Assembly: GCA_964388665.1 (NCBI GenBank)
Contig: CAYMBJ010000011.1
Location: forward strand, 1 to 64,000
Source: CALCCV01 sp964388665
GTDB lineage: Bacteria; Bdellovibrionota; Bdellovibrionia; Bdellovibrionales; Bdellovibrionaceae
Direction of reading: 5' to 3'
Length of the DNA stretch: 64,000 nt
Under the pieces are notes generated by a model. It did not search any database. It was not told the DNA's origin and worked only from the letters and a program-made list of their open reading frames with translations. The first letter of the stretch is position 1; each line of letters begins with the position of its first letter. The translations under genes were made by a program, and so were the position numbers. Shown here piece by piece: positions 17,279 through 26,860 of the stretch.

Positions 17279-18343
17279 GTGAAAAGATCATTATTTACTG
17301 AACTCAAGAGTGCGGGAGCTGCATTTTGTCTATTGTCGGCAATTTTGGTTTTTGCTACACAAACTCAAGCCGCTGATCGAAAAATGATCAAAATTGATGG
17401 TTCATCCACAGTTCAGCCGTTGTCATCTGCTATGGCAGAGAATTTTCAAAACATGAAAAAAAATGCCGTGGTGGTTACAGTTGGCACTTCGGGGACTGGT
17501 GGTGGCTTCAAAAAGTTTTGTCGCGGTGAAACCGATATTTCTGATGCATCTCGACCCATTCAAGGCAAAGCGAAGCCCGGAGAGAAAAGCGAGATGGAAA
17601 TTTGCAAACAGGCAAAGATTGATTACATTGAGCTTCCTGTGGCCTATGACGCTATCGTTGTTGCGGTAAATCCAAAGAACACATTCTTAAATGAGATCAC
17701 AGTTGCCGATCTAAAGAAAATTTGGGAGCCAACTGCCGATGGCAGCCCCTCAAAAGTGAAAACATGGAAAGACGTAAATCCAAAATGGCCAGCTAAAGAA
17801 ATTAAACTTTTTGGCGCAGGAACAGACTCCGGGACCTTTGACTATTTTACAGAGGCCATTGTTGGAAAAGCCAAGTCATCACGTAAAGATTTCACACCTG
17901 CAGAAGATGACAACGTGCTCGTAAACGGAATCGCTGCTGAGGAATTTGCACTTGGCTACATCCCATTTTCATATTACGAGAACAACCGCGACAAACTTAA
18001 AGCATTGGCAATCATTGGCGGCGACAAGGCTCCAATGAAAAACAAAGCGGTGATGCCAGAACCAAAAGCGATCGAAGAAGGAACTTACTTTCCACTCTCT
18101 CGTCCCGTTTTTATTTACGCATCTGTAAGTTCAATGAAGCGTCCTGAAGTCAAAGAATTTGTTGAGTACTATTTAAATACAGCTGCACAAACTGCTAAAG
18201 AAGAGCATTTTGTTCCGTTGCCAACGACAGCTTATACTATGGCTACTGAGCGAGTGAAAAAATCCAAGACGGGTTCCATTTTTGATGGGCACTCGGAGGT
18301 TGGAATGAGCATCGTTGAGTTAATGAAGAAAGAGAAAATGTAA
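17279..18343 (+). CDS. pstS: phosphate ABC transporter substrate-binding protein
   Basis: Periplasmic phosphate-binding protein of the Pst high-affinity importer. Signal peptide about residues 1-31 (cleavage after TQAA), then [19 protein letters not shown] and [20 protein letters not shown], where phosphate-contacting Ser, Thr, Arg and Asp residues lie; later [16 protein letters not shown]. 354 residues. GTG start at 17279 with AAAGGAGAA seven bases upstream. First gene of pstSCAB; no phoU follows in this operon. Confidence 0.92.
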   Translation: MKRSLFTELKSAGAAFCLLSAILVFATQTQAADRKMIKIDGSSTVQPLSSAMAENFQNMKKNAVVVTVGTSGTGGGFKKFCRGETDISDASRPIQGKAKPGEKSEMEICKQAKIDYIELPVAYDAIVVAVNPKNTFLNEITVADLKKIWEPTADGSPSKVKTWKDVNPKWPAKEIKLFGAGTDSGTFDYFTEAIVGKAKSSRKDFTPAEDDNVLVNGIAAEEFALGYIPFSYYENNRDKLKALAIIGGDKAPMKNKAVMPEPKAIEEGTYFPLSRPVFIYASVSSMKRPEVKEFVEYYLNTAAQTAKEEHFVPLPTTAYTMATERVKKSKTGSIFDGHSEVGMSIVELMKKEKM

Positions 18344-18345
18344 GC

Positions 18346-19269
18346 GTGAAAGTTTCGGCACTCACTTCTGCGGATCATCCGGTCCGCAAAATTCGGAAAA
18401 TTAAAGAGGCATTTATCGAGGCTGCGCTATTTTTAGCTGCGGCCTCGTCCGTATTGGTGGTGCTGGGAATTGTTACGATCCTGGTCAAAGAGTCCTTGCC
18501 CTTTTTTGCCCATGTATCGTTGACAGAGTTTTTGACAGAGACCGAGTGGTCACCACTTTTTGACAATCCTCGATTTGGGATTTTGCCGCTACTCTCGGGA
18601 ACTTTGGTTTCCACAGCCATTGCGCTGTGCTTGGCGATCCCCTTGGGCACCATCATTGCGTCCTATATGAGCGAATATGCTAATGATAAAGCCCGTGAGG
18701 TCTTAAAGCCTGTGCTGGAGCTCTTGGCCGCGGTTCCCACTGTGGTGTACGGCTACTTTGCCTTGCTCTTTGTGACTCCGCTTTTGGATAAATACATTAT
18801 CGAGGTGAGCGGATTCAATATTTTGAGTGCGGGTCTGGTGATGGGAATCATGATCATTCCCTACATCAGTTCTTTGAGCGAAGATGCGATGCGCATGGTG
18901 CCCAATCATTTGCGAGAGGCCTCGTATGCAATGGGATCTTCGCGCCTTCAGACTGTGTTTCGCGTGGTGATTCCCTCTTCTTTTTCGGGCATCACTTCGG
19001 CCTATATTCTGGGCATCTCGCGCGCTCTTGGCGAAACCATGGTGGTGGCAGTGGCCGCGGGACTGCAGCCGCAGATGGCAACGGATCCAACCCAGCCGGC
19101 AGCCACTATCACAGCTTTTATCGTCCAGGTGAGCCTAGGCGATCTCCCTCATGGATCCATTGGTTACCAATCGATCTATGTAGCAGGATTGACTCTGTTG
19201 GTAATGACGCTTTCTTTTAATGTTTTCGGACTTATTTTACGCAAAAAGTTTCAAGAAAGAGAATCTTGA
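18346..19269 (+). CDS. pstC: phosphate ABC transporter permease PstC
   Basis: Inner-membrane permease subunit, 307 residues with six predicted helices. The binding-protein-dependent transport EAA loop is MRMVPNHLREASYAMGSSRLQTV and the family segment LELLAAVPTVVYGYFAL is present; the cytoplasmic N-terminus precedes helix one at about residue 22. The GTG start lies two bases after the pstS stop. Works with PstA as the channel for phosphate. Confidence 0.9.
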   Translation: MKVSALTSADHPVRKIRKIKEAFIEAALFLAAASSVLVVLGIVTILVKESLPFFAHVSLTEFLTETEWSPLFDNPRFGILPLLSGTLVSTAIALCLAIPLGTIIASYMSEYANDKAREVLKPVLELLAAVPTVVYGYFALLFVTPLLDKYIIEVSGFNILSAGLVMGIMIIPYISSLSEDAMRMVPNHLREASYAMGSSRLQTVFRVVIPSSFSGITSAYILGISRALGETMVVAVAAGLQPQMATDPTQPAATITAFIVQVSLGDLPHGSIGYQSIYVAGLTLLVMTLSFNVFGLILRKKFQERES

Positions 19270-19272
19270 GGT

Positions 19273-20241
19273 ATGGAAAGGACAATGGCAGAAGCAAATC
19301 AGGCAGTTATTACAGAGACCAAGTCCAGTGTGAGCGTCGGTTTTATGGGCGGGGTCAAGGCTCGCAAAATTTTTGATTTTTTGTTTATGTTTGTCGGGCT
19401 GCTGTCCCTCTTCTTTGCTCTTGTCACCCTATTGGTGCTGATTTACGATTTGGCGCAGACGGGTGTGCCGCGCCTCAGTTGGGATTTTTTTGTTAATTTC
19501 CCTTCCCGGCATGCAGAAAAAGCCGGAATACTGAGTGCCTGGGTGGGCTCACTGTGCGTGATGTTGACCTCTGCTCTCTGTGCCATTCCGTTGGGGGTGG
19601 CAGCTGGTCTTTACCTCGAGGAGTATGCGGCCAAGAATTGGCTCACAATTTTTATTGAACTCAATATCATCAATTTGGCGGGCGTCCCTTCAATCACATT
19701 TGGTCTGATGGCTTTGGGTATCTTTGTTTATCAATTTGGATTTGGCCAAAGTGTTTTGACGGCAGGTTTGACCTTGGGCCTATTGGTATTGCCGATCATC
19801 ATCGTGACGACACGAGAGGCGATTCGCGCCGTTCCCGGTTCTATTCGCGAAGCCTCGTTTGCTCTCGGTTCTTCGAAGTGGCAGACGATTCGCTTTCATG
19901 TATTGCCTTATAGTTCAGGCGGCATATTGACCGGAGTTATCATAGCTCTGTCACGTGCCATTGGTGAAACCGCACCGCTGATCACGATAGGAGCCTTGAC
20001 CTACATTGCCTTTTTGCCGGCGTCACCATTTCAAGAGAGCTTTCCATTTTTGAGTTTTCAGTGGCTCATGGATCCGTTTACAGTCATGCCGATTCAAATG
20101 TTTGGCTGGCTTTCGCGTCCTGAAAAGCCATTTCATATCAATGCTGCAGCAACGGGTTTTATTCTTCTTCTGATGACACTGCTCATGAATGGCATTGCAA
20201 TTTTTATTCGATACCAGTTCAGAAAGAAGTTAAAATGGTAG
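19273..20241 (+). CDS. pstA: phosphate ABC transporter permease PstA
   Basis: Second permease of the Pst importer, 322 residues, six helices. [19 protein letters not shown] is the PstA counterpart of the PstC segment, and the EAA loop is [20 protein letters not shown]. It begins three bases after pstC; an alternative ATG at 19285 with GGAAAGGA just upstream would remove four residues. A periplasmic insertion between helices five and six (about residues 250-285) carries [13 protein letters not shown]. Its end overlaps the pstB start by seven bases. Confidence 0.9.
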   Translation: MERTMAEANQAVITETKSSVSVGFMGGVKARKIFDFLFMFVGLLSLFFALVTLLVLIYDLAQTGVPRLSWDFFVNFPSRHAEKAGILSAWVGSLCVMLTSALCAIPLGVAAGLYLEEYAAKNWLTIFIELNIINLAGVPSITFGLMALGIFVYQFGFGQSVLTAGLTLGLLVLPIIIVTTREAIRAVPGSIREASFALGSSKWQTIRFHVLPYSSGGILTGVIIALSRAIGETAPLITIGALTYIAFLPASPFQESFPFLSFQWLMDPFTVMPIQMFGWLSRPEKPFHINAAATGFILLLMTLLMNGIAIFIRYQFRKKLKW

Positions 20242-21068
20242 ATTTAAGAGGTTCCGATAAAATTGAGTTCAGCAATCAGAGAGCGGCAGGCAATGAACCG
20301 TCTGAGGCGCTGCAGGCTCAGGTTGAGGATTTGAGTTTCTATTATGCTACTGGAAAAAAGGTGCTCAATTCTGTTTCGATGCCCGTGTATAAAAACAAAG
20401 TCACGGCCATGATTGGTCCTTCGGGCTGCGGCAAGACCACTTTGCTTCGATGCTTCAATCGCATGCATGATCTTTACGGGAAAAATAAATACGAAGGTCA
20501 GATCGTCATCTACCCAGAAGCAAAAAATCTTTTGGGTGCGGATATCGATCCCATTGAGGTGCGCATGCGCATTGGCATGGTTTTCCAAAAGCCCAATCCC
20601 TTTCCAAAATCCATTTTTGAAAACGTAGCCTATGGCTTGAGAGTGCGCGGAATTCGCAAACGCAGCTTTATCGCCGAAAGAGTTGAAAAGTCCTTAAAGC
20701 ATGCGGGTCTTTGGGCAGAGGTAAAAGATCGCCTTGGCGAATTGGCAACGTCATTGTCGGGCGGCCAACAGCAGCGGCTCTGCATTGCTAGAGCGCTCGC
20801 CACTGATCCTGAAATCCTTTTGTTAGATGAACCAACATCAGCCTTGGACCCGATTTCTACAGGCCATATTGAGGAGCTGGTCTCTGAGATCAAAGCTGAT
20901 GTGACAATTGTCATTGTCACACACAATATGCATCAAGCTTCGCGGTGCTCTGATTACACTTCATTTATGTACCTTGGCGATTTGATTGAGTTTGGCAAGA
21001 GCGTCGACATCTTTACCAACCCCAAGGACAAGCGCACCGAAAGTTACATCACGGGTCGTTTCGGCTGA
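20235..21068 (+). CDS. pstB: phosphate ABC transporter ATPase
   Basis: Cytoplasmic ATPase of the Pst importer. Walker [10 protein letters not shown], PstB-specific RCFNRMHDL and [10 protein letters not shown], signature LSGGQQQRL, Walker [13 protein letters not shown] and H-loop VTHNM. 277 residues. The last 25 bases overlap the end of the convergent FTR1 gene, so the two operons have no room for a separate terminator and may interfere with each other. Confidence 0.93.
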   Translation: MVDLRGSDKIEFSNQRAAGNEPSEALQAQVEDLSFYYATGKKVLNSVSMPVYKNKVTAMIGPSGCGKTTLLRCFNRMHDLYGKNKYEGQIVIYPEAKNLLGADIDPIEVRMRIGMVFQKPNPFPKSIFENVAYGLRVRGIRKRSFIAERVEKSLKHAGLWAEVKDRLGELATSLSGGQQQRLCIARALATDPEILLLDEPTSALDPISTGHIEELVSEIKADVTIVIVTHNMHQASRCSDYTSFMYLGDLIEFGKSVDIFTNPKDKRTESYITGRFG

Positions 21069-21883
21069 TGCTGATAGGGATTTTTATAATACAAAAGCAA
21101 AGCAATCGCCCAGTACCCGGCCCATGTGAGCATTGTCATTAGGCTCGGTGTGGCCTGATATCCCAAAAATGACGAAAGAAATTTGCCAAAACCCTCGTAT
21201 TCGGGAAGAAATTCCGAAAAGTCATAGATTGTATCAATAAGGGCTGGAATCGTTCCGGCTTGTACCAAATTTCTGGTGACGATAACAACAAAGTGCGAGG
21301 CCGTGATGAACAAGAATGCTGTGGTCACAGCAAAGAATACACGCGGGTTAAAAAAGCGAAAGCCCCGGTTCAAAAGAAACCAAGTCAGTCCCGCCACACA
21401 AAGCCCAGCGCCCGCCACAGCCGAATAAGAGATCAGCTGCGTCCCAGTGGCTTCATAAAAAGATCCGAACAAAAAGATCACAGTCTCAACGCCTTCGCGG
21501 GCCACGGCAGATGCCGCTAGCAAAACAATGGCCCATGGGCTCGGATCTTTTTTTGCGGCCTCAAACTGCTGTTCCAGTTCCGTTTTCAATTTACGTCCAT
21601 GCACCTTCATCCATATGCACATGTGCGTGATCAAGATGACTGCAATGACAAGAAGGATATTATTAAAGTGGTCTAGAATCTTTGCGGAGAGTTCAGATTG
21701 TGAAATCATCAGGCCCACTGCCAGCAATACACTGACCATCAGGCCACTGCCAATGCCACTGAGGACGGCCACGCGATATTTGGCGGGGTTGTTTTGCCTC
21801 TGCAGGATGGCCCAAAGAATTGCGATGATGAGAATTGCCTCAAATGATTCGCGGTAAACCACCATAAATATATTCAGAAGCAT
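21044..21883 (-). CDS. FTR1-family iron permease
   Basis: Seven-helix permease for iron. The two iron-coordinating REGLE-type motifs are RESFE at residues 11-15 (helix 1) and REGVE at 129-133 (helix 4). 279 residues with no fused periplasmic domain, like EfeU. Last gene of an operon with an imelysin, a di-heme oxidoreductase and a cupredoxin, which together could capture, oxidise and hand over ferrous iron, as described for related FTR1 systems. Confidence 0.88.
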   Translation of the reverse strand: MLLNIFMVVYRESFEAILIIAILWAILQRQNNPAKYRVAVLSGIGSGLMVSVLLAVGLMISQSELSAKILDHFNNILLVIAVILITHMCIWMKVHGRKLKTELEQQFEAAKKDPSPWAIVLLAASAVAREGVETVIFLFGSFYEATGTQLISYSAVAGAGLCVAGLTWFLLNRGFRFFNPRVFFAVTTAFLFITASHFVVIVTRNLVQAGTIPALIDTIYDFSEFLPEYEGFGKFLSSFLGYQATPSLMTMLTWAGYWAIALLLYYKNPYQHQPKRPVM

Positions 21884-21972
21884 CTTTAGCCCTTTCCGCT
21901 CCTATATCAATTCCACTTAACTGAGCCTCAGTCTATGAATAAATTGGAATTGGTATGGGTTGTTCAAACGAT

Positions 21973-22341
21973 TCATTCCGCAATGAGTTTTCCTTTAGCC
22001 GTGCTCATGTGAAACTCGCCAAAATAGTCGTATTCACCAGGCTTGAATGGGCCTAGTTTCAATATGAGTTTCCCCTTTGGATTGACAAATTTTTCGACCA
22101 GCATCCGTTTTGACTCAAACTCTTCAAAGCTGGCGTCATCATTGTAAACAATTAGCGTAAATTTCTGGTTGGCCTTCACTTTTAAAACTTCTATGTCAAA
22201 TTTATGATCTTTAATTCGAAGTTCATACGTCGGCATCTCGGCATTTTCGCCGTAGGCGGAATAGAAAAAAAGATTTCCAGCCACCGCTAAACTAGCGCAC
22301 ATGGTGATGTGGGTGATGCGAACTCGGAAATATTTTGCCAG
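21973..22341 (-). CDS. cupredoxin-like exported protein
   Basis: Small exported protein of about 122 residues with an N-terminal hydrophobic segment, then a cupredoxin-fold domain (YELRIKDHKFDIEVLKVKAN, then LIVYNDD and PGEYDYFGEFHM, followed by STAKG). The final FHM-x3-K-G segment is the position of the His/Met ligands in EfeO N-terminal and P19-associated cupredoxins. GAGG six bases before ATG 22341 supports this start; an earlier ATG at 22356 overlaps the upstream stop (TAATG). Probably moves electrons or binds metal for the FTR1 permease 89 bases downstream. Confidence 0.75.
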   Translation of the reverse strand: MAKYFRVRITHITMCASLAVAGNLFFYSAYGENAEMPTYELRIKDHKFDIEVLKVKANQKFTLIVYNDDASFEEFESKRMLVEKFVNPKGKLILKLGPFKPGEYDYFGEFHMSTAKGKLIAE

Positions 22342-22355
22342 CATAGAGAACCTCA

Positions 22356-23777
22356 TTACAAAGAGTTTACAAATTTAACCAAAGCCGCTCTCTCAGATCT
22401 TTTTAATGCTATAAATTTCTCTTTCGCGGCTTGGCCTTCGCCGCCATGCCATAAAATGGCCTCCTGAACTCCTCTGGCGCGACCATCATGAAGAAGTCGC
22501 TGGTGGCGATTGACATCGGGAATCAGGCCGATTCCCCATAGGGGTGGTGTCTTCCATTCTTGCCCAGAAGCTTCGCCATCAGGACGGTTGTCGGCAAGTC
22601 CCTCTCCCATGTCATGCAACAGAAGATCCGTGTAGGGATAAATCCACTGCTGTGAGAGAACCTTGAAGTCCGGATCGACACCAGTTTGAAATTTCTGATG
22701 ATGGCAAGACTGGCAGTTGATTTGATTGAACAGCCTTTCGCCACGGACAACTTCTGGGTCTTCGATATCGCGTCGCTGGGGCACCGCCAAGAGTTTCATA
22801 TAGGTGGTGAGGCGCTGCAAATCTTGCATCGAAATTTCGTTTTTCTCTATTGCAAAAGCCTTGCGACAGGCGGCCTGATTTTTCATACAGTTTTGTTCTG
22901 GGTGCAGGGGAGAGGTGATTCCCAGATCTCCCAACAGTGCGCCAGCACCCTGTTCTAATAGACTCGGTTTGTTGGCTTTCCAGCCAAGGCGACCAATAGC
23001 CTTTTTACCATTGCTCATCAGCCAATTGGGTCGTCCCGAAACGCCATCCTCGTTTCTATCATCAGGGTCAGCAAGCTCAAGAATTTTGGCTTCAGGAATG
23101 GCTTCGATCAAGCCCAGGCCAATCATCTGTGGTCCTACGCGCGGAGAGATTCGCAAATCTTTGGGCAACTCCCCGTATTGAGGGTTTTCCAAACTGTAGT
23201 GAGGTTGAGCCAAAGTGTAGATTTCACCGTCGCTAAATTTGCCAGAGACTTCCGTGTAGTGAACCTTTGGGGTGGCTTCAGGGGGAATTCCATCTAAGGC
23301 CAAGCTTTGAATTTGATCGCCATAGTTGGGTACATCCTCCATAACATTGGGATCTTTAGCGCTGGGCACACTGATGCGCAGTAACAGGCCGACAAATTCT
23401 TCGTCGCCCTCGGGCGGGCGGCCACGACCGTCTTGCTGATGACATGAAGCACAGCTACGGGTGTTAAAAAGGGGGCCGAGTCCTTGCAAAGTGCTGACAC
23501 TGCTGGGGGCTTGCACCCAGTTCGTGCGAAATATAGAATTGCCAACTATAAATGCAAGATGTTCTTCTTCGCTAATTCCCGGCGCCGGCAGACTGAAGGC
23601 TCTGACGCCAGAAACTTTTACGGTGGCGCCGCCACCTGGTAGGTTTGGATCAGCTGCGCGATTGGTGTTACCGCCACTGCCACCGCGAGTGCCAGCGCCA
23701 ACGATTGCGGTCCCCGTGAGGGTCAAGATCAAAGCAACAAGTCCAAATTTGAGCAATGCTCTGCTAATGTTGTACAT
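22356..23777 (-). CDS. di-heme oxidoreductase, DHOR/DUF1111 family
   Basis: Periplasmic c-type di-heme protein. Signal peptide about residues 1-29, first heme motif CASCH at 109-113 and second CQSCH near 357, with GLGPLFNTRSCASCH and TPPLWGIGL matching the DHOR (thiol oxidoreductase) family. Distal Met/His ligands cannot be assigned by eye. 473 residues. Its start overlaps the imelysin stop by 14 bases and its stop overlaps a possible cupredoxin start, so the operon is tightly coupled. The family recurs beside FTR1 and imelysin genes, suggesting a redox step in iron uptake. Confidence 0.85.
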   Translation of the reverse strand: MYNISRALLKFGLVALILTLTGTAIVGAGTRGGSGGNTNRAADPNLPGGGATVKVSGVRAFSLPAPGISEEEHLAFIVGNSIFRTNWVQAPSSVSTLQGLGPLFNTRSCASCHQQDGRGRPPEGDEEFVGLLLRISVPSAKDPNVMEDVPNYGDQIQSLALDGIPPEATPKVHYTEVSGKFSDGEIYTLAQPHYSLENPQYGELPKDLRISPRVGPQMIGLGLIEAIPEAKILELADPDDRNEDGVSGRPNWLMSNGKKAIGRLGWKANKPSLLEQGAGALLGDLGITSPLHPEQNCMKNQAACRKAFAIEKNEISMQDLQRLTTYMKLLAVPQRRDIEDPEVVRGERLFNQINCQSCHHQKFQTGVDPDFKVLSQQWIYPYTDLLLHDMGEGLADNRPDGEASGQEWKTPPLWGIGLIPDVNRHQRLLHDGRARGVQEAILWHGGEGQAAKEKFIALKRSERAALVKFVNSL

Positions 23778-25047
23778 TCAATTCCATTCCATACTCATCG
23801 GCCAACTTATCAAGCAGTCGGGCTTGAGAGTGAAGTTTGCCAATCGCCGACTGTAGAGCCTTTTTATCCGCAGAGCTCTTCGAGTTGATCAATTGATCAA
23901 AGCTTCGTTCCTTTGATTTTGCAGACTTCTTGATTCCCAGAGTGGACAGTGACGCTAAAGATTTTTGCGTCTGAGCCAGCGCAGAAGAGATGGCTGCAGC
24001 TTCCTGTTCTTTGCCACCGAATACGGATTTCATATTCGCTTTTTCCCAAATGGCCATGATGCCTTGTTGATTTGCCTCAAGATCCTTGAGCGAAAAATCA
24101 CTAAAACAATCCTGTTCGTTTTCTTGGTCACCCTTAGCAAGGGCCACCATCATGCGCTCCCCCGCCATCTCATCAAAAGAAAGACTGGCCATACCTAGCA
24201 TCAACTTTTCCATCATTTGCTCTGGCTTAAGATAACTCAATTCTTTAACATAGGATCCATTTTTCCAAGGTTTCAGGACCTTCTCTAGATCGTCCACGAT
24301 GAGCTCGCTAACCACTTCCAAATATTGGCGGCGGCGATCCGCATTGGTGAGCTTGCCATCGACATAGTCTTCAAAGCTGCGATTGCCGGGGCCATCGCTT
24401 GAAAAGTCTTGCCCCCAGAGCAAAAATTCAACGGCATGATAACCCGTAGCAATATTGGTTTCGCCATCCTTTTCGTTCATCGATCGCAAAGTCTTTTTGT
24501 CTATTTTTGGATATTTTTTCGCATTGTTAATGATGCCACTGTTAGCTTGGCCCTTGACGTAATCAATATAAGACTCATCCACAGGCCAGGCGTTGAGAAA
24601 CCCCTCTGGTCCAGTGTCAGGATGGTCAATGGGTCCGCCGTAATAGCGATAAGCTTCGGTGTTAGAATATTCAATGCGTGCTGTCTTCCAAGCATCTCTT
24701 GCTGCATCGAGGCCAGCGGCAGTTGGTTTTTTGACGAAATTTTTTATCGCTTTTTGCAAATCCTTGGCTGTGGCAAGGCTCTTTTCATAGTTGCCAACCA
24801 CCAATGCCACATAGCGATTCAAAAAGTTCTGCGTCTCGCGGTCCTTAAAAGTGGCTTTTTCAGCGCTCTTTTGTGGCTCAGCTAGAGTTGGTGTTTTCAG
24901 TTGAGAATCTGACTTTGCGACAAGCAAGTTTGCCTCAGCGGCAAAAAGTGTAAAAGTTGTGGCAAACATGGTCGAGAACAAGGTCCCGCTCATCTTTGAA
25001 CCTAAAATCTCATGCAAAACAATATGAAGGCGCGCCAAATTGATCAT
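23764..25047 (-). CDS. imelysin-family iron-regulated protein
   Basis: Periplasmic peptidase-M75/imelysin-like protein, 427 residues. The GxHxxE motif is G202-Y-H204-A-V-E207, preceded by YYGGPIDHPDTGPEGFLNAW, a strong family signature. GGGGAGA before the ATG at 25047 supports a start with a longer N-terminus, though ATG at residue 19 would give a more typical signal peptide. Imelysins lack shown peptidase activity and are linked to heme/iron handling (IrpA, EfeO C-terminal domain). First gene of the iron operon; an imperfect inverted repeat GATGA-n6-TCATC lies just upstream at about 25068-25083. Confidence 0.88.
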   Translation of the reverse strand: MINLARLHIVLHEILGSKMSGTLFSTMFATTFTLFAAEANLLVAKSDSQLKTPTLAEPQKSAEKATFKDRETQNFLNRYVALVVGNYEKSLATAKDLQKAIKNFVKKPTAAGLDAARDAWKTARIEYSNTEAYRYYGGPIDHPDTGPEGFLNAWPVDESYIDYVKGQANSGIINNAKKYPKIDKKTLRSMNEKDGETNIATGYHAVEFLLWGQDFSSDGPGNRSFEDYVDGKLTNADRRRQYLEVVSELIVDDLEKVLKPWKNGSYVKELSYLKPEQMMEKLMLGMASLSFDEMAGERMMVALAKGDQENEQDCFSDFSLKDLEANQQGIMAIWEKANMKSVFGGKEQEAAAISSALAQTQKSLASLSTLGIKKSAKSKERSFDQLINSKSSADKKALQSAIGKLHSQARLLDKLADEYGMELNVQH

Positions 25048-25198
25048 TGTTCCATCTCCCCAAATTAGGGATGAGGGATATCATCCTTTTGTCAAGATTC
25101 CCACGAATCTCAATTCAATTGGCACAAATGCAAGGGAGATGAAAACTGAAGGTTTAAGTTTCGCCCAATAATTAGGCATTGCTGCTTTTGACCCTCTG

Positions 25199-25252
25199 GC
25201 CTCAAGTGGACAAACTAACAGGCTCTTGCTAATTTTGGGTCACAATCGCTAG
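25199..25252. repeat. short dispersed repeat, copy 1
   Basis: GCCTCAAGTGGACAA, a 17-base insert, then TAATTTTGGGTCACAATCGC match the sequence at 43259-43295, which lacks the insert. It lies between the ferredoxin stop and the iron operon start. Origin unknown; possibly a remnant of a mobile element. Confidence 0.45.
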
Positions 25253-25590
25253 CTCTCTTCCAGTCGAGCCAAGACTTTGGCAAACAGAGCTTCGCGGTCC
25301 TTTTCAGGATGTAGTGTCAGCACCTCAACCGTGGAGGCCAAGTGTTTTTGCTCGCTGCCAGGAACGAAGGCCGCTGCCTGTTTTCCCTTGTGACAGACAT
25401 CAATGCAACCGGACACGATCACCCGCAAGCTCTTGTGTAGACCTTTTTCTTTGAGCCGCTTGCGAAAATCATCGCGAATGTGTTCAGCAATATCTTTTGG
25501 TTCCTTTAGTTTATCTTTATCAATGGCCATTTCGCATTTGCTGCATATCAATAACATCCCCTTCGGCCATGGAATTTCTGCTGATTTCAT
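25249..25590 (-). CDS. thioredoxin-like [2Fe-2S] ferredoxin
   Basis: A 113-residue protein with Cys16-x2-Cys19 and Cys62-x3-Cys66 in LICSKCEM and SGCIDVCHKGKQAA. The late CxxxC in a V.SGC...C.. context is typical of thioredoxin-fold [2Fe-2S] ferredoxins; the first pair is more closely spaced than usual, so cluster binding is inferred. No signal peptide, so cytoplasmic. Separated by about 200 bases from the iron operon on the same strand, probably its own unit. Confidence 0.7.
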   Translation of the reverse strand: MKSAEIPWPKGMLLICSKCEMAIDKDKLKEPKDIAEHIRDDFRKRLKEKGLHKSLRVIVSGCIDVCHKGKQAAAFVPGSEQKHLASTVEVLTLHPEKDREALFAKVLARLEES

Positions 25591-25740
25591 AAACTGCCTC
25601 TCACTCCATTATGGATGTGCAAAAAACAAAGATGCTTTCGATCAATCATGAGTGCTGCAGAGTTGAATGAGTAGTGATTAGTAAACGCGTTAGCTCAAAT
25701 GCAACAAAAGCGATCAGTTTGAAAGCTTGTTTTTTGTATT

Positions 25741-25762
25741 GGTGACATTGTGGCTCCGTATT
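25741..25762 (+). promoter_or_regulatory. duplicated leader motif before the first small secreted protein
   Basis: GGTGACATTGTGGCTCCGTA recurs before the second paralog at 26200-26222 with two differences, and both are followed by a TTTGGCACT/TTGCTG segment. Conservation of non-coding sequence in a tandem duplicate suggests a promoter or operator copied with the gene. Confidence 0.4.
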
Positions 25763-25848
25763 GACAGACATTTTTGGCACTGACGTTGCTGCAATGAATG
25801 TTAGTGAATCAGCACCAAAATTAAGAAACCGCAACAAAGGAGAACAGC

Positions 25849-26178
25849 ATGAAAAAAGTAATGATGATTGTCGCACTCGTGTCCAGCTTTGGCCTTTCAA
25901 CTCTTGCCAGTGAAACAGCCTTGGACCAGTCAGAAGAGAGCATGGTCACTCTTGACCTTGCTAATGAGGTGAGTGATAGTGATGATTTTGATCTGGACAC
26001 CTATTCCGGCAACAACGAAGTCTGCATTGTTGGCCGTTACGGACGTCAGGGTCGCTTGAAAGACGTGTACAAGCAAAATGAAAATAACTACAATCAGGCA
26101 TGTCGCAAAGCTCTACGTATCTGCCGTCGCGATTTGCGCGGAAATCAATATTGCGCCGTGCTTCAATGTCGACCTTAA
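25849..26178 (+). CDS. small secreted protein, tandem paralog 1
   Basis: A 109-residue exported protein: signal peptide 1-20 (cleavage near LASE), an acidic linker of about 35 residues, then a basic C-terminal domain with CIVGRYGRQGRLK, YKQNENNYNQACRKALRICRR and QYCAVLQCRP. Five Cys in the mature part suggest disulfides. AAAGGAGAACAGC precedes the ATG. It is about 60% identical to the next gene, so the pair arose by tandem duplication. I recognise no family; function unknown. Confidence 0.7.
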   Translation: MKKVMMIVALVSSFGLSTLASETALDQSEESMVTLDLANEVSDSDDFDLDTYSGNNEVCIVGRYGRQGRLKDVYKQNENNYNQACRKALRICRRDLRGNQYCAVLQCRP

Positions 26179-26199
26179 GCATCTACCCCTAAAACTGAT

Positions 26200-26238
26200 G
26201 GTGACATAGTGGCTCCGTAGTGCCAAAGAAATTTGGCA
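26200..26238 (+). promoter_or_regulatory. duplicated leader motif before the second small secreted protein
   Basis: Second copy of the GGTGACAT-x-GTGGCTCCGTA leader (26200-26222), followed directly by the hairpin TGCCAAA-n4-TTTGGCA (26221-26238) that the first copy lacks. It could be a promoter with an operator or a terminator for the first gene. Confidence 0.35.
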
Positions 26239-26300
26239 CTACGATTGCTGAGTACCTTGCAAGATACAAAGTATCACTAACAAAAAAAAGGGGAATAACA

Positions 26301-26621
26301 ATGAAAAGACTAATGATGATCGCAGCTCTGATTTCTAGCTTTAGCATCTCTGCAATGGCCACAGAAAATTTGTGGGACGAGTTGGAGGAGAGTGCTGTGA
26401 CTCTTGATCACGCTGATGAAGTTGGCGATGTGAATGAGTTTGATTTTGGTACCTATGGTGGTCGCAATGAAACCTGTTTGGTAGGACGATATGGACGCCG
26501 TGGTCGCTTGAAGCAAGTGTACAAACAAAATGAAAACACGTACAACAAGGCTTGTAATAAGGCTATGCGCATCTGTTATCGCGAAGTTCGAGGAAATCAA
26601 TACTGCGCCGTTATCCAGTAG
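26301..26621 (+). CDS. small secreted protein, tandem paralog 2
   Basis: Paralog of the preceding gene, 106 residues from the ATG at 26301 with AAAAGGGGAAT upstream (an earlier in-frame start at 26220 would place the hairpin inside the gene and is rejected). Signal peptide 1-20, acidic linker, then CLVGRYGRRGRLK, YKQNENTYNKACNKAMRICYR and NQYCAVIQ. It lacks the last CRP of its neighbour, so one Cys fewer. Function unknown. Confidence 0.7.
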   Translation: MKRLMMIAALISSFSISAMATENLWDELEESAVTLDHADEVGDVNEFDFGTYGGRNETCLVGRYGRRGRLKQVYKQNENTYNKACNKAMRICYREVRGNQYCAVIQ

Positions 26622-26625
26622 AGGA

Positions 26626-26730
26626 AACCCCACCCCCTCCCACAATTGCTCAGACATACGTTTGGCACTCAAGCTTGCAAAGCAAGCTCTCGCGCCAAGC
26701 CGAACTCGCAATTGTGGGAGGGGTGGGGTT
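26626..26730. repeat. 105-bp nested palindrome
   Basis: Outer arms of 22-23 bases (AACCCCACCCCCTCCCACAA plus TTG at 26626-26648 and the complement at 26709-26730, one C different) enclose inner arms TTTGGC/GCCAAG and AGCTTGC/GCAAGCT around an AAA loop. It begins four bases after the second paralog's stop. It could fold as one long stem in DNA or RNA and act as a terminator, or be a REP/MITE-like repeat; no second copy is in the window. Confidence 0.65.
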
Positions 26731-26860
26731 CGGCCGCATTGGACCGCATTAGGCGGCATTATGTTGGCAAAAGGCTGTGCTAGGCTGGCCAAAAGAAAAA
26801 ACTTGGTACTTTGTGGTCTGCCACCGCAGAGGTTTGAGGATCGCTCTTGATTTGGCGGGG

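Noticed and set aside
25068..25083. Possible Fur box before the iron operon
   Set aside because: GATGA-n6-TCATC is symmetric but does not match the 19-bp Fur consensus well; kept only as a remark in the imelysin entry.
26530..26850. 106-residue plus-strand frame through the long palindrome
   Set aside because: Overlaps the second small secreted protein in another frame and is mostly palindrome sequence.
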